Below the pieces are notes generated by a model. It did no database searches and was not told where the DNA came from. It saw nothing but the letters and a program-made list of their open reading frames with translations. From Pycnococcus provasolii (Eukaryota; Chlorophyta; Pseudoscourfieldiophyceae; Pseudoscourfieldiales), in NCBI GenBank assembly GCA_049487715.1, contig CP150554.1, positions 62,001 through 126,000 of the forward strand: a DNA stretch of 64,000 nt, in the 5' to 3' direction. Below are positions 1 through 10,089 of this stretch, piece by piece. Numbering within the stretch: the first letter of the stretch is position 1; each line of letters starts with the position of its first letter. The translations under genes were made by a program, and so were the position numbers.

Positions 1-1332
1 GTTGACGACGACAGGGCACACGAATGGGAGGTCTCTCTTGAACTCGAACTGTTCTTCCTCCGCCGCTTCGCACCACTTCCCGTGATCCTTTCTGAACCAG
101 TCGCTCAGCACCGTGTGAAAGAGGTGGTACAGGCTGCCTGCGCTGAATGTATCAGGAAATGCCTGTGGCACAATGACGTCCGAGTTGAGGACAATGTTCC
201 GGTTGAGCGCCCCAATCGATGGGCCAACATCAACGATGACGAATTGCGCCCCAACCTTCTCCGCCGTCTTCAAAAGGGCTGCGCGAATTGCGCCCAAGAA
301 CCTTAGGCTCTGCGCGGGCACGTCCGACAATGACTGCTCCGCCTTCTGCAACACGGATTCCGCCTTCTGCAGCGTCGAAGTGCCGGGAACTAAGTACAGC
401 TTGTCCTCTGGGAAGCCATCCGCGATCTTCGAGAGGCTCAGCGCGTTGAAGTGGAAGTCTGATCCCGGGGCAACCTCCATCATGAGCTTGTACAGCGGGC
501 TGTCTTTGCTGAACACGGTGCTCGTGAACTCTTCTCCGTCGACCTTGAAGTTTAAGCTCCCAGCTTGGGACACGTCGAGTGGAAACACGTTCGGGTGGAG
601 CCGCATGCTTAGCACGTAGTCGTCAGGCTGCGAGTTGCTGAAGCTATTCATAGCTTTGTCGGCTGCTCGTCGTGTCGGAGTTCTGCTGCCATCAACGGTC
701 GCGTTGCGTTGTTGAAAAAAAATGTCGTTCAATGTCTCGAATGGCGCGTTCACCGCCGCCGCCGCCTCCTCGTCCTCCTCGTCCTCCTCGTCTTTCTCCT
801 CGCCGTCATCATCCTGTTCACCAAGCTTAGTGGCGAAGGTGTTGAAGAATGTGGTGAGGTTGGCCTGCGGATCCATGTCCACCATCAACACCGTGTACCC
901 TTGGTTCGTGAATGTTGCGGCGAGGTTCATGACAAACGTGGTCTTGCCCGCGCCGCCTTTGAACGTGTACGGCGTGATTATCATAGGCTTGCGCGCCGGT
1001 GCAGCTTTCTGCGCACCGCCTGTGTTCCTGCGCTTCTGGCCAGCTCCTCCTTCCCGTGCTGACGTCGACGCGCCGGCACGTTCGGTGTTTTTGCGTTTGT
1101 TCGACGTCTCCGAACGCGCGTGCGGCGGATCGGCCGGATCGGCCGGTGCGCCGCGCTGCGCTTGCGCTTGGTCGTCGTTCGGCGCCGCTCCGCGCGCCTC
1201 CGCCGCTTGTGCCTCCTGTGCGCCGACGTCGGCCAACTCGTCGAGAGTTGGGAGCACGACGACATCCCGACGCTCGTGGGAGTTGGGAACCTCTGCCCTG
1301 CTGTCCGTCGTCGTCTTCATGCGCGCGGTCAT
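1..1332 (-). CDS. ParA/Soj-type P-loop ATPase, 3' end cut by window edge
   Basis: Read on the minus strand, an open frame runs from ATG at 1332 (a second in-frame ATG is at 1320) through the window edge with no stop, giving about 444 residues. Seen: a disordered, charged N-terminus (residues 1-115), the deviant Walker A motif KGGAGKTT at about residues 125-132, then DMDPQAN near residue 152, an acidic DEEDEE linker, and a Walker B-like strand FVIVDVGPS near residue 366. These motifs in this order define the ParA/MinD/Soj ATPases, which in bacteria form nucleotide-dependent dimers that position DNA or protein cargo. It is not a close match to plastid MinD, because of the long N-terminal tail and a large insert between the Walker motifs. 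The role in this cell is unknown. Being fused to eukaryotic-style low-complexity sequence argues against contamination. The next gene (2038) is divergent. Confidence 0.85.
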   Translation of the reverse strand, partial: MTARMKTTTDSRAEVPNSHERRDVVVLPTLDELADVGAQEAQAAEARGAAPNDDQAQAQRGAPADPADPPHARSETSNKRKNTERAGASTSAREGGAGQKRRNTGGAQKAAPARKPMIITPYTFKGGAGKTTFVMNLAATFTNQGYTVLMVDMDPQANLTTFFNTFATKLGEQDDDGEEKDEEDEEDEEAAAAVNAPFETLNDIFFQQRNATVDGSRTPTRRAADKAMNSFSNSQPDDYVLSMRLHPNVFPLDVSQAGSLNFKVDGEEFTSTVFSKDSPLYKLMMEVAPGSDFHFNALSLSKIADGFPEDKLYLVPGTSTLQKAESVLQKAEQSLSDVPAQSLRFLGAIRAALLKTAEKVGAQFVIVDVGPSIGALNRNIVLNSDVIVPQAFPDTFSAGSLYHLFHTVLSDWFRKDHGKWCEAAEEEQFEFKRDLPFVCPVVVN

Positions 1333-2037
1333 CCCCCGGAACGGAAGGAACGTGATTGAAGCTCCCGGGAAGAGATGTGTTACTGCGAAGAGAGCCCCTG
1401 GGAGACCTCTCCGACGTGCGAGAAGAGCAGGAAACCACCACCCGATAGGGAGACTCCCAGGCACCTGGAGGGAGAGCAGGTGGCAGGGCTCAGGATCATC
1501 AGCAGGCCAAAAGTCTTGAAAAAGTGATTCCAAGCCTGAAAAGATCGGCCAGCGCTCGAGTGGTCTCGAGAAGAAATGCCGCACGAGGAAACCTAGTGCT
1601 ACCATCCTACTACCAACTACCAACTACTTAGTTGGTAATTTCCGCCTATTGGGCAACGTCAGATCTCCTCGTGAGGAACTCTATGCATAAAAATAAATGA
1701 CACATAACTAAAGAGAGGTCATAAAAAGTACGTGGCCAAAGTATCGTGCAGACGTGCACAAAGCGACTCTTGACCATGTGTGTGTGTGGATCCCCACAAC
1801 AGGTTTTCACCAGCCAGGAGGAGGACTTGTCGAGTTGTCGGCTGATTATTGCGTGATTTTGGTGGGCCCCTTCCCTTAAGGCCCTTTCGAGTATGGACAG
1901 TAACCGACACATTTTTAATTCAATTGTCTCTTGGCCGACAACAAGTTAATTGGTTACTTGGTTTCCCCAACCTCCTTTTCACTCATTAGTTATTCCTTCA
2001 TTCACTCCATAACTTAAGCTTCCGTTAGTTTGATGTG
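1333..2037. promoter_or_regulatory. Divergent gap between the ParA-like gene and the saposin-like gene
   Basis: No credible gene seen. At 1609-1641 there are direct copies of ACCAACTA followed by an inverted copy (ACCAACTA CT TAGTTGGT), a motif that recurs in other gaps of this window. The half near 1650-2037 is more AT-rich and should hold the saposin gene's promoter. Confidence 0.5.
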
Positions 2038-3104
2038 ATGATGATGATGATTCCCATCACTCGTTCGTCTCTAATAGTACTCCTCGTGTGCTTGTGTGGT
2101 CTCTCTCTCTCGGCCTCGGCCTCGGCCTCGGCCTCTGCCGCGACTTCTATGTCTGTGGAAGGTAAGAAGACTTCCGCGCTGAAATCTCTGAATGTTGTTG
2201 ACAATTCAGGGGCGTCGATGCAAGTCTCGAAAGTCGTCTCAAGCTCGTTGAAGGATATCGCGACCCCTGAGGCCGGTGGCGTCGGTTGCAACTTCTGCGT
2301 GCAAATCATGGACCAAATCATTCAGAACCTCATGAACTACATCCTCAACATTGGAGTGCTCGGAACGTGTGCGGGACTCTGCAGCAACCTGCCCAAGAAG
2401 CTCGAGTCGACGGCTTGCAACCTCCTCTGCGACGCCGTTGGCATCGAAGGATTCGTTAAGGCGATCCAGGCGGCGGACCTCGACCCCATCTACTACTGCC
2501 AGCTCGTCAAGAGTACGTTGATCTTCCACTTGGCCACCAATACCACAGAATGAAAGAAAAACAAACAAAAGAACTTACAACACGCTCACAAAAAAACCTT
2601 TCTTACACTCAAAACAACATAACAACAGCGTGCGAGGCGAAGGACTGCCCTTCGAGCATCCCTAACTGCGTGACCATTGACAGCGTATCGGTGAACCCTG
2701 GATCCGCAGGCCTCGACGCGCAGTTCACCGCCACGGCGCAGTACACCGTCACGGAAGAAATTGGCGCGGGTGAGATCCAGTTTGCTCTCATGCCCGTCGA
2801 TGGCTCGGGAGAGCCCATCGGATCTGGCGACATGTTCCCGAACCTTGAGAAGGGAACGTTCAACGCGCAGCTGCAGTTCCAGCCGTCGAACATCAACCAG
2901 CAGTGCGAGCAGCAGCAGCAGCCCGACTTCTTCACGGCCGGCAAGGAGTACGAGGTGGTGTTCGTCATCTGCGAGGGACAGTGCGGCTCGGGACACCCGC
3001 ACACGAAGCTCTTCGGCATGATGCGCAACAACTTCAACATCACCAACCAGGAGGGCGAAGGAAAGATCATATCCGTGTCGCGCAAGCTGCTCAAGTTCAA
3101 CTAG
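2038..3104 (+). CDS. Secreted saposin B-domain protein (two exons)
   Basis: Coding exons 2038-2512 and 2629-3104 join in phase 1 (A+CG) to give 316 residues. The start is the first ATG of a run of ATG codons; the in-frame GTG just before it is not used. Residues 1-35 form a signal peptide with a Leu/Val-rich core and a Ser-Ala repeat. A cysteine-rich helical segment follows (CNFC, then C..LC, C..LC and a final C near residue 157), which is the spacing of a saposin B fold. The second exon encodes a beta-rich domain with paired cysteines (CEAKDC, CEGQC). Saposin plus a beta-rich tail recalls the Dictyostelium countin family, but that is a weak comparison. Expected location: vacuole or outside the cell, binding lipid. 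The substrate is unknown. Confidence 0.8.
2513..2628 (+). other. Intron in the saposin-like gene
   Basis: A 116-bp GT-AG intron starting GTACGTTG and ending AACAACAG. It is placed by the in-frame stop after the donor and the clean restoration of the cysteine-rich frame. The acceptor is preceded by an A/C-rich stretch rather than a polypyrimidine tract. Confidence 0.85.
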
Positions 3105-3249
3105 AAGTCACTTGTCGGCTTGTTATTTTGGTGGGTGCTGGTGAATTCAATGTGCAGACCATAAACATTTGTCATGAAAGTAATCGAATTTTACACAGTA
3201 CATTGAAACAAAATATAATTTCTTTTTTTTTGGACATAAATAATCAACT

Positions 3250-6200
3250 TCACAGCAAGCCGCGGCAATTCGGCGCACCGCATAGGCATTGCATACGCGA
3301 CGACTCCTCGTCATCCTCCGCGAACCGGTAGTCGTAAGTCAGCTCTTCGCCAGCCGCAATGTCACGGCGCGCGCACCATACGAGGTGCATACGCCCGCCA
3401 AGGGTCAGGATCTTCATGAATGTCGACGGCAAGCAGCTGTGATTCATGAAGCGGCCTATGGTTCCACACTCTGTCGTGTCGTACACCACAGGCTCGTCGT
3501 CATTCGTAGGGTCAGATACGCCGAACAGAAAAATGTCCTTGCGCTGCGAGCGGTACAGCACCTCGCGGCGATCAGCTACCGCCTGCCGAATGCGCTCGCC
3601 ACGATACTCAAGCACCATCGAGCCACGTGGCAGGTCGCAGAGAGCGACGATGCCCATGTTGTGAATGCTGCTCTTCGCAAACGTCACACGCTCGTGCTCC
3701 TTTTGAACGCAAAGTCTGAGCTCTTCTTCCGTGGATAGGATGCCAAGCTCCTTTGCGGAGGCGAGCAGGTAACTCGGTGGGCTGTCCTGCGTGTAGTAAA
3801 GAGGAGGTGCCTCGAGCTCAGCCTGCCACTCGTGCTCAACAACCGGTTTGGGCTTCGGTGGCCTCCCCTTCTTCGCCGCCTTCTCCTTCTTCGGCGCCTT
3901 TTCTTTCTTCGGCGCCTTAACTTCCTCAGGTGGTGGTGGCGGTGGCGGTGGCGGTAGCGCCACCATCTGTTCATCATCCTTCTCCTCCACCATCTGTCCA
4001 TCCTTCTCCTCCTGCGCCGGTGGCGGTGGCGGTGGCGGTGGCGGTGGCGCCACCAACTGTGCATCCTTCTCGTCCTTTGCCTTCTCCTTCTTCGGTGCCT
4101 TCTCCTTCTTCGGTGCCTTCTCCTTCTTCGGCGCCTTCTCCTTCTTCGGTGCCTTAACTTCCTCAGGTGGCGGTGGCGGCGGCGGCGGTGGCGGCGCCAC
4201 CGCCATCTCAGCAGCCATTTCCAACATCTCAGCATGAGATATTACAGGCACACGTTCCTGCTGCTCCTGCAGAGATGGCTGAGAAGGCTCTTCGTCGACA
4301 GCCACTACCGAGTCGTCAGGAACTTTTTCTTGGGTCCCATTAGCTCCTGCGTTGTCGGCGTCATTTGCTAGAAGTCGAGCGCGTTCTTTCGCGAGTCGTT
4401 CCACAGCCTCCGCACGACGGCGAGCAGCATCAGCATCAGCATCGCTCTCCACGTTGTTGCCATTGGGCCAATGATCATCTGACACCTTTGCTTTTTTCGG
4501 AGCAGGCTCTTCAACAGCAGGTTCGCCCTCCACGGCAGCGGGTGGATCTCTCGATGGCTCTAATGCAGGGGACGGCGCTACTGGCAAATCTTCCTCCATC
4601 TCAACCGCATTTCCATCGTCGCCATTTGCTGCCGCGCCTTGTTCATCAACGACCATATTAGAAGCAGGCACCGAATTTTCAACCTTGACGTCATCGGTGC
4701 AAGGTTCTACGGATATGGCGGCTTGCTGTAATTCAGCATCTTCCAAGGTGGATTCGTCGACATTCATGCCGCCTTCCATGGTCGGTGGTGCTTGCAAATG
4801 CTCCTCCTTGACGCACACTTCATCTGCCGTAACCTGTTCCTCCAATGGGGCAACAGGATCCGGATCTGATGCATTCATCTTCGTGTTCACCTGTGCACCC
4901 TCCGCATCCATTGGAGCGGTTTCTTCCGCATTCGCCTTCGCGTTGACGGAATCTATCTTCGCATTCTCCGCATTCTCCATCGCAGTTGGCTTATCCTTCT
5001 CAGCCGTTCTCTCCCGAAACCTCTTTTTGATATCGTTGAGCGTCACGCCGTCGTATGTAACCGATCCCCAACCATCGTCCGCGCGCCTTGTTGGGTTATA
5101 GATTCGCTTGCAGTATACGCTGAACGCGCTCGGCGAATCGAACGTCATTTCCAGGTAACGGATACGTCCATCCTGCAAAAGCTCCGCGTTGTGCGTGTTG
5201 TCGAAGCACTTACAGGAGAGCTTGTCCACGCCTGGAGACAGTGCGCCGGCGGCAATGAGCATTGCAAGCGTGACAGTCCTAGAAAACTCAAGTTCATCTA
5301 AATTCGTGTCAGCACCCCACCTCGAGCTCCAGCGAGACAATTCGGCATTCGCCACCCCGTCGCCCGTAACACCAGCATCCCCAGACTGCCCTTGCTTTGG
5401 CTTTGTTGGTCTGGGCTTTGACGGCAGCTTTGGTGGCGCCACCCACCCTAGCTGCATCCACTCTGTACGCTTAGCCTTGCTGTACTGTTTATCGCTCGCG
5501 TAAGCGCGCGCACCCTCAGCCAGCAGTCGCACAGACTCGTGCGTATGCCTCTGGTGGCCAGCCTTCACAATCGCTGGCGTGAGTGGCACGTAGGCGCGCT
5601 TTCCTGTCAGAACCAATCGACGAACCGCATCAGAGTTAGTCGCCGGAGCTGTGCGCAAACGGCTTGGCGTTGGGCGACGTGGGCGTGCGCCTTGCCGAGG
5701 CCCACGTGGCTGGGCAGCCTTTGGGGCCATCCCAGTGCCATCATCCGCACGGTTCTCACCATCCTTTGCCGTTGCACCAAATCCTGCAGATCGGCGCATG
5801 GCAGAATTCGCCGAGGTTGCGGCTGCTCGGCGTGACGTCGCACCTAAAAGTGCTATCGTTCGAGGGTCCAGCTCGTCCATCGCCGCATGAGATGCACCCG
5901 TAGCTTGCTCCATGACAACATCCTTTTTCATCTCAGGCGCTGGCTTTGCAGAAGATGACGTAGATTTGCGCGTTGGACCATCGATGCGATGATGCTTCAT
6001 CCACTCCTCAATTGACACAGTCACCTCGCCGGTGTCGGCGTCGAATAGGAAAAAGGTTCTGCGCCATCGTTTCCTGCTTTCTTTGCACAGTTGCTCAAAC
6101 TGCAGTGGTTTGTACCACTCGCCACTCTCTGATCGCACTTCCCACTTTTCAACACTGAAAGTTCCAATCGTACCATTGCATTTGATTTGCACCTCAGCTG

Positions 6201-9200
6201 GCGTGGAAGTATCTTTCACCTCTTCGTGGTCCTTCGTCTCCACGTCAGCCTCTACTTGTTGTTTGGCAACGTCGCCATTTGACACGGCAGCTGGCACAAG
6301 ATTCGTTTCATCGCGAGGCGGAGGTGCCTTCGTCGGCGCCTGATCCGTCGGCATTTGTTGATACCGCCCATTCGGACCGAGGGATGGATTGTAGTCAAGC
6401 CACTGTATATCCGTCCGATCAGCTAGGACCAATGTGTCTGTCACCTGCTCTCCCTCGTCGTCCTCCTCGTCGTCCTCCTCTTCTTCCTCCTCCTCTTCCT
6501 CTCCGTCCTCCTCCTCCTCGTCCTCCTCGTCGTCGTCGTCACCTGTGCCAGTTGTGGCAGCACTCTTCGACTTTTTGGCACCTTTTGCACGTTCATCGTA
6601 AAGCACTGTATGAGTATTAGTTGACGGCTCGTAGCTGATGATGCTCCCACTGTGCATTTGATCGTCCGTTGACCACAGCATACTCACGCGCCATCCAATT
6701 GCCGCCTCACCTCCAGGAGAAATCCACCTTAGCTCGTCCACCGCCACGAGCGAATCGACGGAAATGTCCTCGGCTCCGCCACCTTCATCCTTGAATTTAA
6801 CACGATGCTTACCGCTCGCCGCGTCAAAGCTTTCCAAAGCGCCCGCTCGCCACTCTCCCTTGCGTGTCAGAATGTGAACAAGCCAGTCTACAGCCTCGTC
6901 GCCAATTTCTGGCTGCTGCGATGATGTCTCTTTCAGCCTATCCGACTTGTTGGCATCTTCGTCCTTACGAACCTGGGTCGTGGGTCCAGATGTCGCTGCG
7001 GCCCCCACGCTTGGTCCCGCTTTCGCTGCATCACCAGGAGTGCTTGCGTCGCTCTGCCTAGGCACAGACTGTCCACCTTCCTCATTCTTCACGTCAATTG
7101 CCGTGGTCACGTCAGTCCAACCCAGCACAGGTGCGGCACGCGCGCATCCTTCAGCGACTGTGGAAGGAATTGGCGCGCATGGTACACAGGTTCCTGTCAT
7201 GCCATAGCCGGAGACGCGCTGATGATTTGCCACATACATTCCGGGGGATTGCTGTGGCCACACGCCGCGGCTCGCCGGGTCTGGACAACAGTGACGACCG
7301 CAGTATGCGGTGTACTTGACGCCTTCACCACTTTCGTCAAGGACCATGTCCATCTTGAAACCGGCAAGGCGACCGCACAACGGGTGAAAAGCAGCCCAGC
7401 AGCGCTCGGCGCACTGAATCTTTGCTCCCACACGCTGGTGGCACACGCAGCATTTGAGGTCCCACCGCTCACGCTGGATCGCATCGATGCGATCAACAGG
7501 CTCCATCTGCGTCTCGCTCGCCACGTTCACCTCGGGAATCCATTGCATGCAAGTTACGTGCGCCCAGCAGCCAGCGAGCGTCGTTGGTTTCAACGCGCCA
7601 CCTGTCACGGGGCAGAGGCAGCACTGAATACGATACGGCCTATCAGCATCCCTATTGTTGTTGTAAATTAGGTTCGACTGACCCACGCACACGGGCGAGG
7701 CTTCTCTCCACTTTTTCTTCACTAGACCCGACTGTTGACGCGTGTGAAGTGCCTCGAGGCGGCGAGACACGTCGCAAGCCGAGCACATGAAGTGCTCACC
7801 CTCGGAAGGGTTCCTGGCGATGCCATAGCAAGTCGCGTGGACAACTACCTTGCAAGAGACGCATGTGATGAGTGGGTCGTTATTGAAATCGTTGTCGCTG
7901 TCGCACACCGCGCATCTGTCCGCCAGCCAGTGCGCCTCAATCCGTTTTAATCTTGGCTCGAATTTCGTGAACAGCCAAGGCGCTTGCACGCGATAATTCT
8001 CTGCCGTCGCTTGTACATGCCCCGAGGGCTGCTTTGGACGCTTCATTCTAGGTTGGCCGGACCTTGTCGCGCTGTCTTCGACTTCCACGCCGTACTTCTC
8101 AAGCAGGCGCAGGAGCGGGAGAGGAGCGCCATTTTCCGTCGTCTGTCCATCGACGCGCGCGCTGGTCTTCCACCTTTTCGTGTTGGAGCCGCTGTGCGTC
8201 TCGAATGATGATCCAGAAAAGAAGTTTGGCGCTCCCGTTTGTTTGCATATCTTGCACATGCACAGGAATCGGCTCGCCATGAGGTAGAATCTACCGCTCG
8301 TGCCATTGCATGTAACGTTGAACGATTCGGGGAAACCAGGCGTGCTCGCGGTGATGGCGGCGGGATCATCAGTAGGCTCTCCGCCATTCCAAAAATCAGC
8401 AGCCTCCTCCAATGCCTTCGCCACGATGTCTTCGTATGCTTTCTGCGCACGAATTTCGAATGGATTGCGCTCTTCGGGCTTCATGCTGGCCCACATCGTT
8501 GTGGCAGTCGAGGCGATGGCTGCAAAGTCCACAGGAGCCTTGGTAGCATTTGATTCTGGCGTCGCCGCTGCAGCAGCGTTGGTTCGATGCAACTCTTGCA
8601 GGAATTGGAGATATGCGTTCCGAGCCTTTTCCGGGGGCTTGAGCGAATCATGCTCAATCGCCTTTGTGGGTTTTGCTTTGGACGGCTTGGCAAATCGCCA
8701 AAGCACTGGGTCCAACGCGATGTGTCCGGGCAGGATCAGTTCCTCTGCCAGGTCATCGACAACCTCCGCATCGCCGCTATCGGGATAGTAGATGGTGCAC
8801 TTCCGTGTCCCCTTTTCAATCTGCGTGACCCATGCTACGTACCAGCCGGACATCTCTGGGTCGTCGGCATCACCCCAGTAGGCACTCAGCGGAACCCCAA
8901 TGATCTTTGGCGCCACCTCCTCCGGCTCCAGCAGGCGTCTGTACTTGACTTTCTTTAGCCACGTGAGGGTTCGTTTCTGGTCCGGCTTGAATGCAGCTGC
9001 GGCGGTAAGCGCCTCGACTGTCATTGGACCAAGGTACGGGATAGCACCTGCCGCCGCGTTATCTCCCGCCACTCCGCCATCTGTGCCTGGGCAGGCGTTG
9101 GCATCGGCGGCCGGGGCGGCGTCGGCGGCGGCGTCGGCGGCGGCGTCGGCGGCGGCGTCGGCGGAATTATCACAGTCCATCGCAGCCTGTGTTTCTTGCG

Positions 9201-10089
9201 TTTGTTGCGGATCGGCGGCGGCGGTACCAGCTTTGCCGTTTGGGACTTCCAGCTGTGGTGTTGCCTCTTCCACCTGCTGTGTCACGGTTGCATTGGCAGC
9301 TGCGTCTGAAACGTCCGGCTGGGTCGTCGTCGTCGGTTCTGTCGGTGGCGGCAGGATAGTCGCAGCACCAACACCATCCGTCGGCACGTTTGGCTGAGTG
9401 GTGGTCGGCGGCGGCGCAGTGGGAGCAGCGTTCGTTGGCACATCCGCATCCGGCTGTGTGTTCGTCAGCGCCTCTGCATTATTGTTAGCATTTGCATCAG
9501 CCTGAACAGTCGTCGCCGCCGCCGCTGCCGTCGTGTTCATGGGCACCTCCTCCACCCACGACGGTGGTGGCTGCAGAGCCCACGTGCCCTTGTGTTCCAC
9601 CGGCTTCGCGACGCGTGTTCTCGCCTTTTCAAGGTCCTTTTGTTTCTTTTTCGCAGCTGCCTTGGCTTTGTCTTCCTCCCTCTTCTGCACTTGCGTCAGC
9701 AGTTCCGCGAGCGCCACTTCGAAGTGCTCCTTCTGCCCTTTCTTTATCTTCTGCGCGCGGTACTTCTCGAGAGATGCCTGGAACGCGTCCGTGGTTTCTG
9801 AGGGTGCGCCCGAGCCACCTGAGTCTGCTGAAGGTGCAACAGTGGCACTTTCACCAGGCACAAACATCGGGCGCATGCGTGATTTCGAGCACCACGCGTA
9901 CTCGCCGTGACCGCCCGTGAACGTGTACCCGAAGAATAGCACGCATGTCTGCGACGGCTTCGCATGCTTCGCGACATTCGGCGGAAGGGACGCGGGCGCG
10001 CACGTCACCGCGGGCCACCACGGGTCCGTCGACTTGCCGAACTGCGCCCACACCAGCTCGCCACTCAGTGCGCCAGCGGAGGGCGCCAT
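3250..10089 (-). CDS. Trithorax/ATX-like histone methyltransferase with SAND, PHD, Tudor and RAMA-like domains
   Basis: 2279 residues, starting at ATG 10089 (MAPSAGAL), chosen because the PWWP domain begins at once and the frame upstream is low quality. Domains in order: PWWP (about 10-80, DPWWPAV), Tudor-like (400-455), HMG-box-like (475-565), SAND-like with a CMCKIC zinc knuckle (about 600-690), PHD and extended PHD (720-936), two Tudor-like modules (1060-1165), an acidic stretch, a degenerate SAND-like segment, a RAMA-like domain (about 1596-1688, with F.SPSAF and DGWGSV), KAPKKEK and poly-Pro repeats, then SET with post-SET (about 2130-2279: RFMNHSC, TYDY and a CLCGAPNC zinc motif). PWWP-PHD-ePHD-SET is the plant ATX and animal trithorax plan, which methylates histone H3 lysine 4. 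RAMA domains are linked to reading N6-methyladenine in DNA. It is unusually long and has no visible intron. Confidence 0.88.
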   Translation of the reverse strand: MAPSAGALSGELVWAQFGKSTDPWWPAVTCAPASLPPNVAKHAKPSQTCVLFFGYTFTGGHGEYAWCSKSRMRPMFVPGESATVAPSADSGGSGAPSETTDAFQASLEKYRAQKIKKGQKEHFEVALAELLTQVQKREEDKAKAAAKKKQKDLEKARTRVAKPVEHKGTWALQPPPSWVEEVPMNTTAAAAATTVQADANANNNAEALTNTQPDADVPTNAAPTAPPPTTTQPNVPTDGVGAATILPPPTEPTTTTQPDVSDAAANATVTQQVEEATPQLEVPNGKAGTAAADPQQTQETQAAMDCDNSADAAADAAADAAADAAPAADANACPGTDGGVAGDNAAAGAIPYLGPMTVEALTAAAAFKPDQKRTLTWLKKVKYRRLLEPEEVAPKIIGVPLSAYWGDADDPEMSGWYVAWVTQIEKGTRKCTIYYPDSGDAEVVDDLAEELILPGHIALDPVLWRFAKPSKAKPTKAIEHDSLKPPEKARNAYLQFLQELHRTNAAAAATPESNATKAPVDFAAIASTATTMWASMKPEERNPFEIRAQKAYEDIVAKALEEAADFWNGGEPTDDPAAITASTPGFPESFNVTCNGTSGRFYLMASRFLCMCKICKQTGAPNFFSGSSFETHSGSNTKRWKTSARVDGQTTENGAPLPLLRLLEKYGVEVEDSATRSGQPRMKRPKQPSGHVQATAENYRVQAPWLFTKFEPRLKRIEAHWLADRCAVCDSDNDFNNDPLITCVSCKVVVHATCYGIARNPSEGEHFMCSACDVSRRLEALHTRQQSGLVKKKWREASPVCVGQSNLIYNNNRDADRPYRIQCCLCPVTGGALKPTTLAGCWAHVTCMQWIPEVNVASETQMEPVDRIDAIQRERWDLKCCVCHQRVGAKIQCAERCWAAFHPLCGRLAGFKMDMVLDESGEGVKYTAYCGRHCCPDPASRGVWPQQSPGMYVANHQRVSGYGMTGTCVPCAPIPSTVAEGCARAAPVLGWTDVTTAIDVKNEEGGQSVPRQSDASTPGDAAKAGPSVGAAATSGPTTQVRKDEDANKSDRLKETSSQQPEIGDEAVDWLVHILTRKGEWRAGALESFDAASGKHRVKFKDEGGGAEDISVDSLVAVDELRWISPGGEAAIGWRVSMLWSTDDQMHSGSIISYEPSTNTHTVLYDERAKGAKKSKSAATTGTGDDDDEEDEEEEDGEEEEEEEEEDDEEDDEGEQVTDTLVLADRTDIQWLDYNPSLGPNGRYQQMPTDQAPTKAPPPRDETNLVPAAVSNGDVAKQQVEADVETKDHEEVKDTSTPAEVQIKCNGTIGTFSVEKWEVRSESGEWYKPLQFEQLCKESRKRWRRTFFLFDADTGEVTVSIEEWMKHHRIDGPTRKSTSSSAKPAPEMKKDVVMEQATGASHAAMDELDPRTIALLGATSRRAAATSANSAMRRSAGFGATAKDGENRADDGTGMAPKAAQPRGPRQGARPRRPTPSRLRTAPATNSDAVRRLVLTGKRAYVPLTPAIVKAGHQRHTHESVRLLAEGARAYASDKQYSKAKRTEWMQLGWVAPPKLPSKPRPTKPKQGQSGDAGVTGDGVANAELSRWSSRWGADTNLDELEFSRTVTLAMLIAAGALSPGVDKLSCKCFDNTHNAELLQDGRIRYLEMTFDSPSAFSVYCKRIYNPTRRADDGWGSVTYDGVTLNDIKKRFRERTAEKDKPTAMENAENAKIDSVNAKANAEETAPMDAEGAQVNTKMNASDPDPVAPLEEQVTADEVCVKEEHLQAPPTMEGGMNVDESTLEDAELQQAAISVEPCTDDVKVENSVPASNMVVDEQGAAANGDDGNAVEMEEDLPVAPSPALEPSRDPPAAVEGEPAVEEPAPKKAKVSDDHWPNGNNVESDADADAARRRAEAVERLAKERARLLANDADNAGANGTQEKVPDDSVVAVDEEPSQPSLQEQQERVPVISHAEMLEMAAEMAVAPPPPPPPPPPEEVKAPKKEKAPKKEKAPKKEKAPKKEKAKDEKDAQLVAPPPPPPPPPPAQEEKDGQMVEEKDDEQMVALPPPPPPPPPEEVKAPKKEKAPKKEKAAKKGRPPKPKPVVEHEWQAELEAPPLYYTQDSPPSYLLASAKELGILSTEEELRLCVQKEHERVTFAKSSIHNMGIVALCDLPRGSMVLEYRGERIRQAVADRREVLYRSQRKDIFLFGVSDPTNDDEPVVYDTTECGTIGRFMNHSCLPSTFMKILTLGGRMHLVWCARRDIAAGEELTYDYRFAEDDEESSRMQCLCGAPNCRGLL
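3850..4200 (-). repeat. KAPKKEK and poly-Pro coding repeats in the SET gene
   Basis: Alternating blocks of KAPKKEK heptads and runs of nine or ten prolines occur three times within the SET-protein frame just before the SET domain. The DNA shows tandem repetition (TTCTCCTTCTTCGGTGCC units), so length is likely to vary between strains. Confidence 0.8.

Noticed and set aside
722-1519. Plus-strand open frame of 265 codons
   Set aside because: It is the antisense shadow of the ParA-like gene; Ser/Ala runs come from acidic codons on the other strand.
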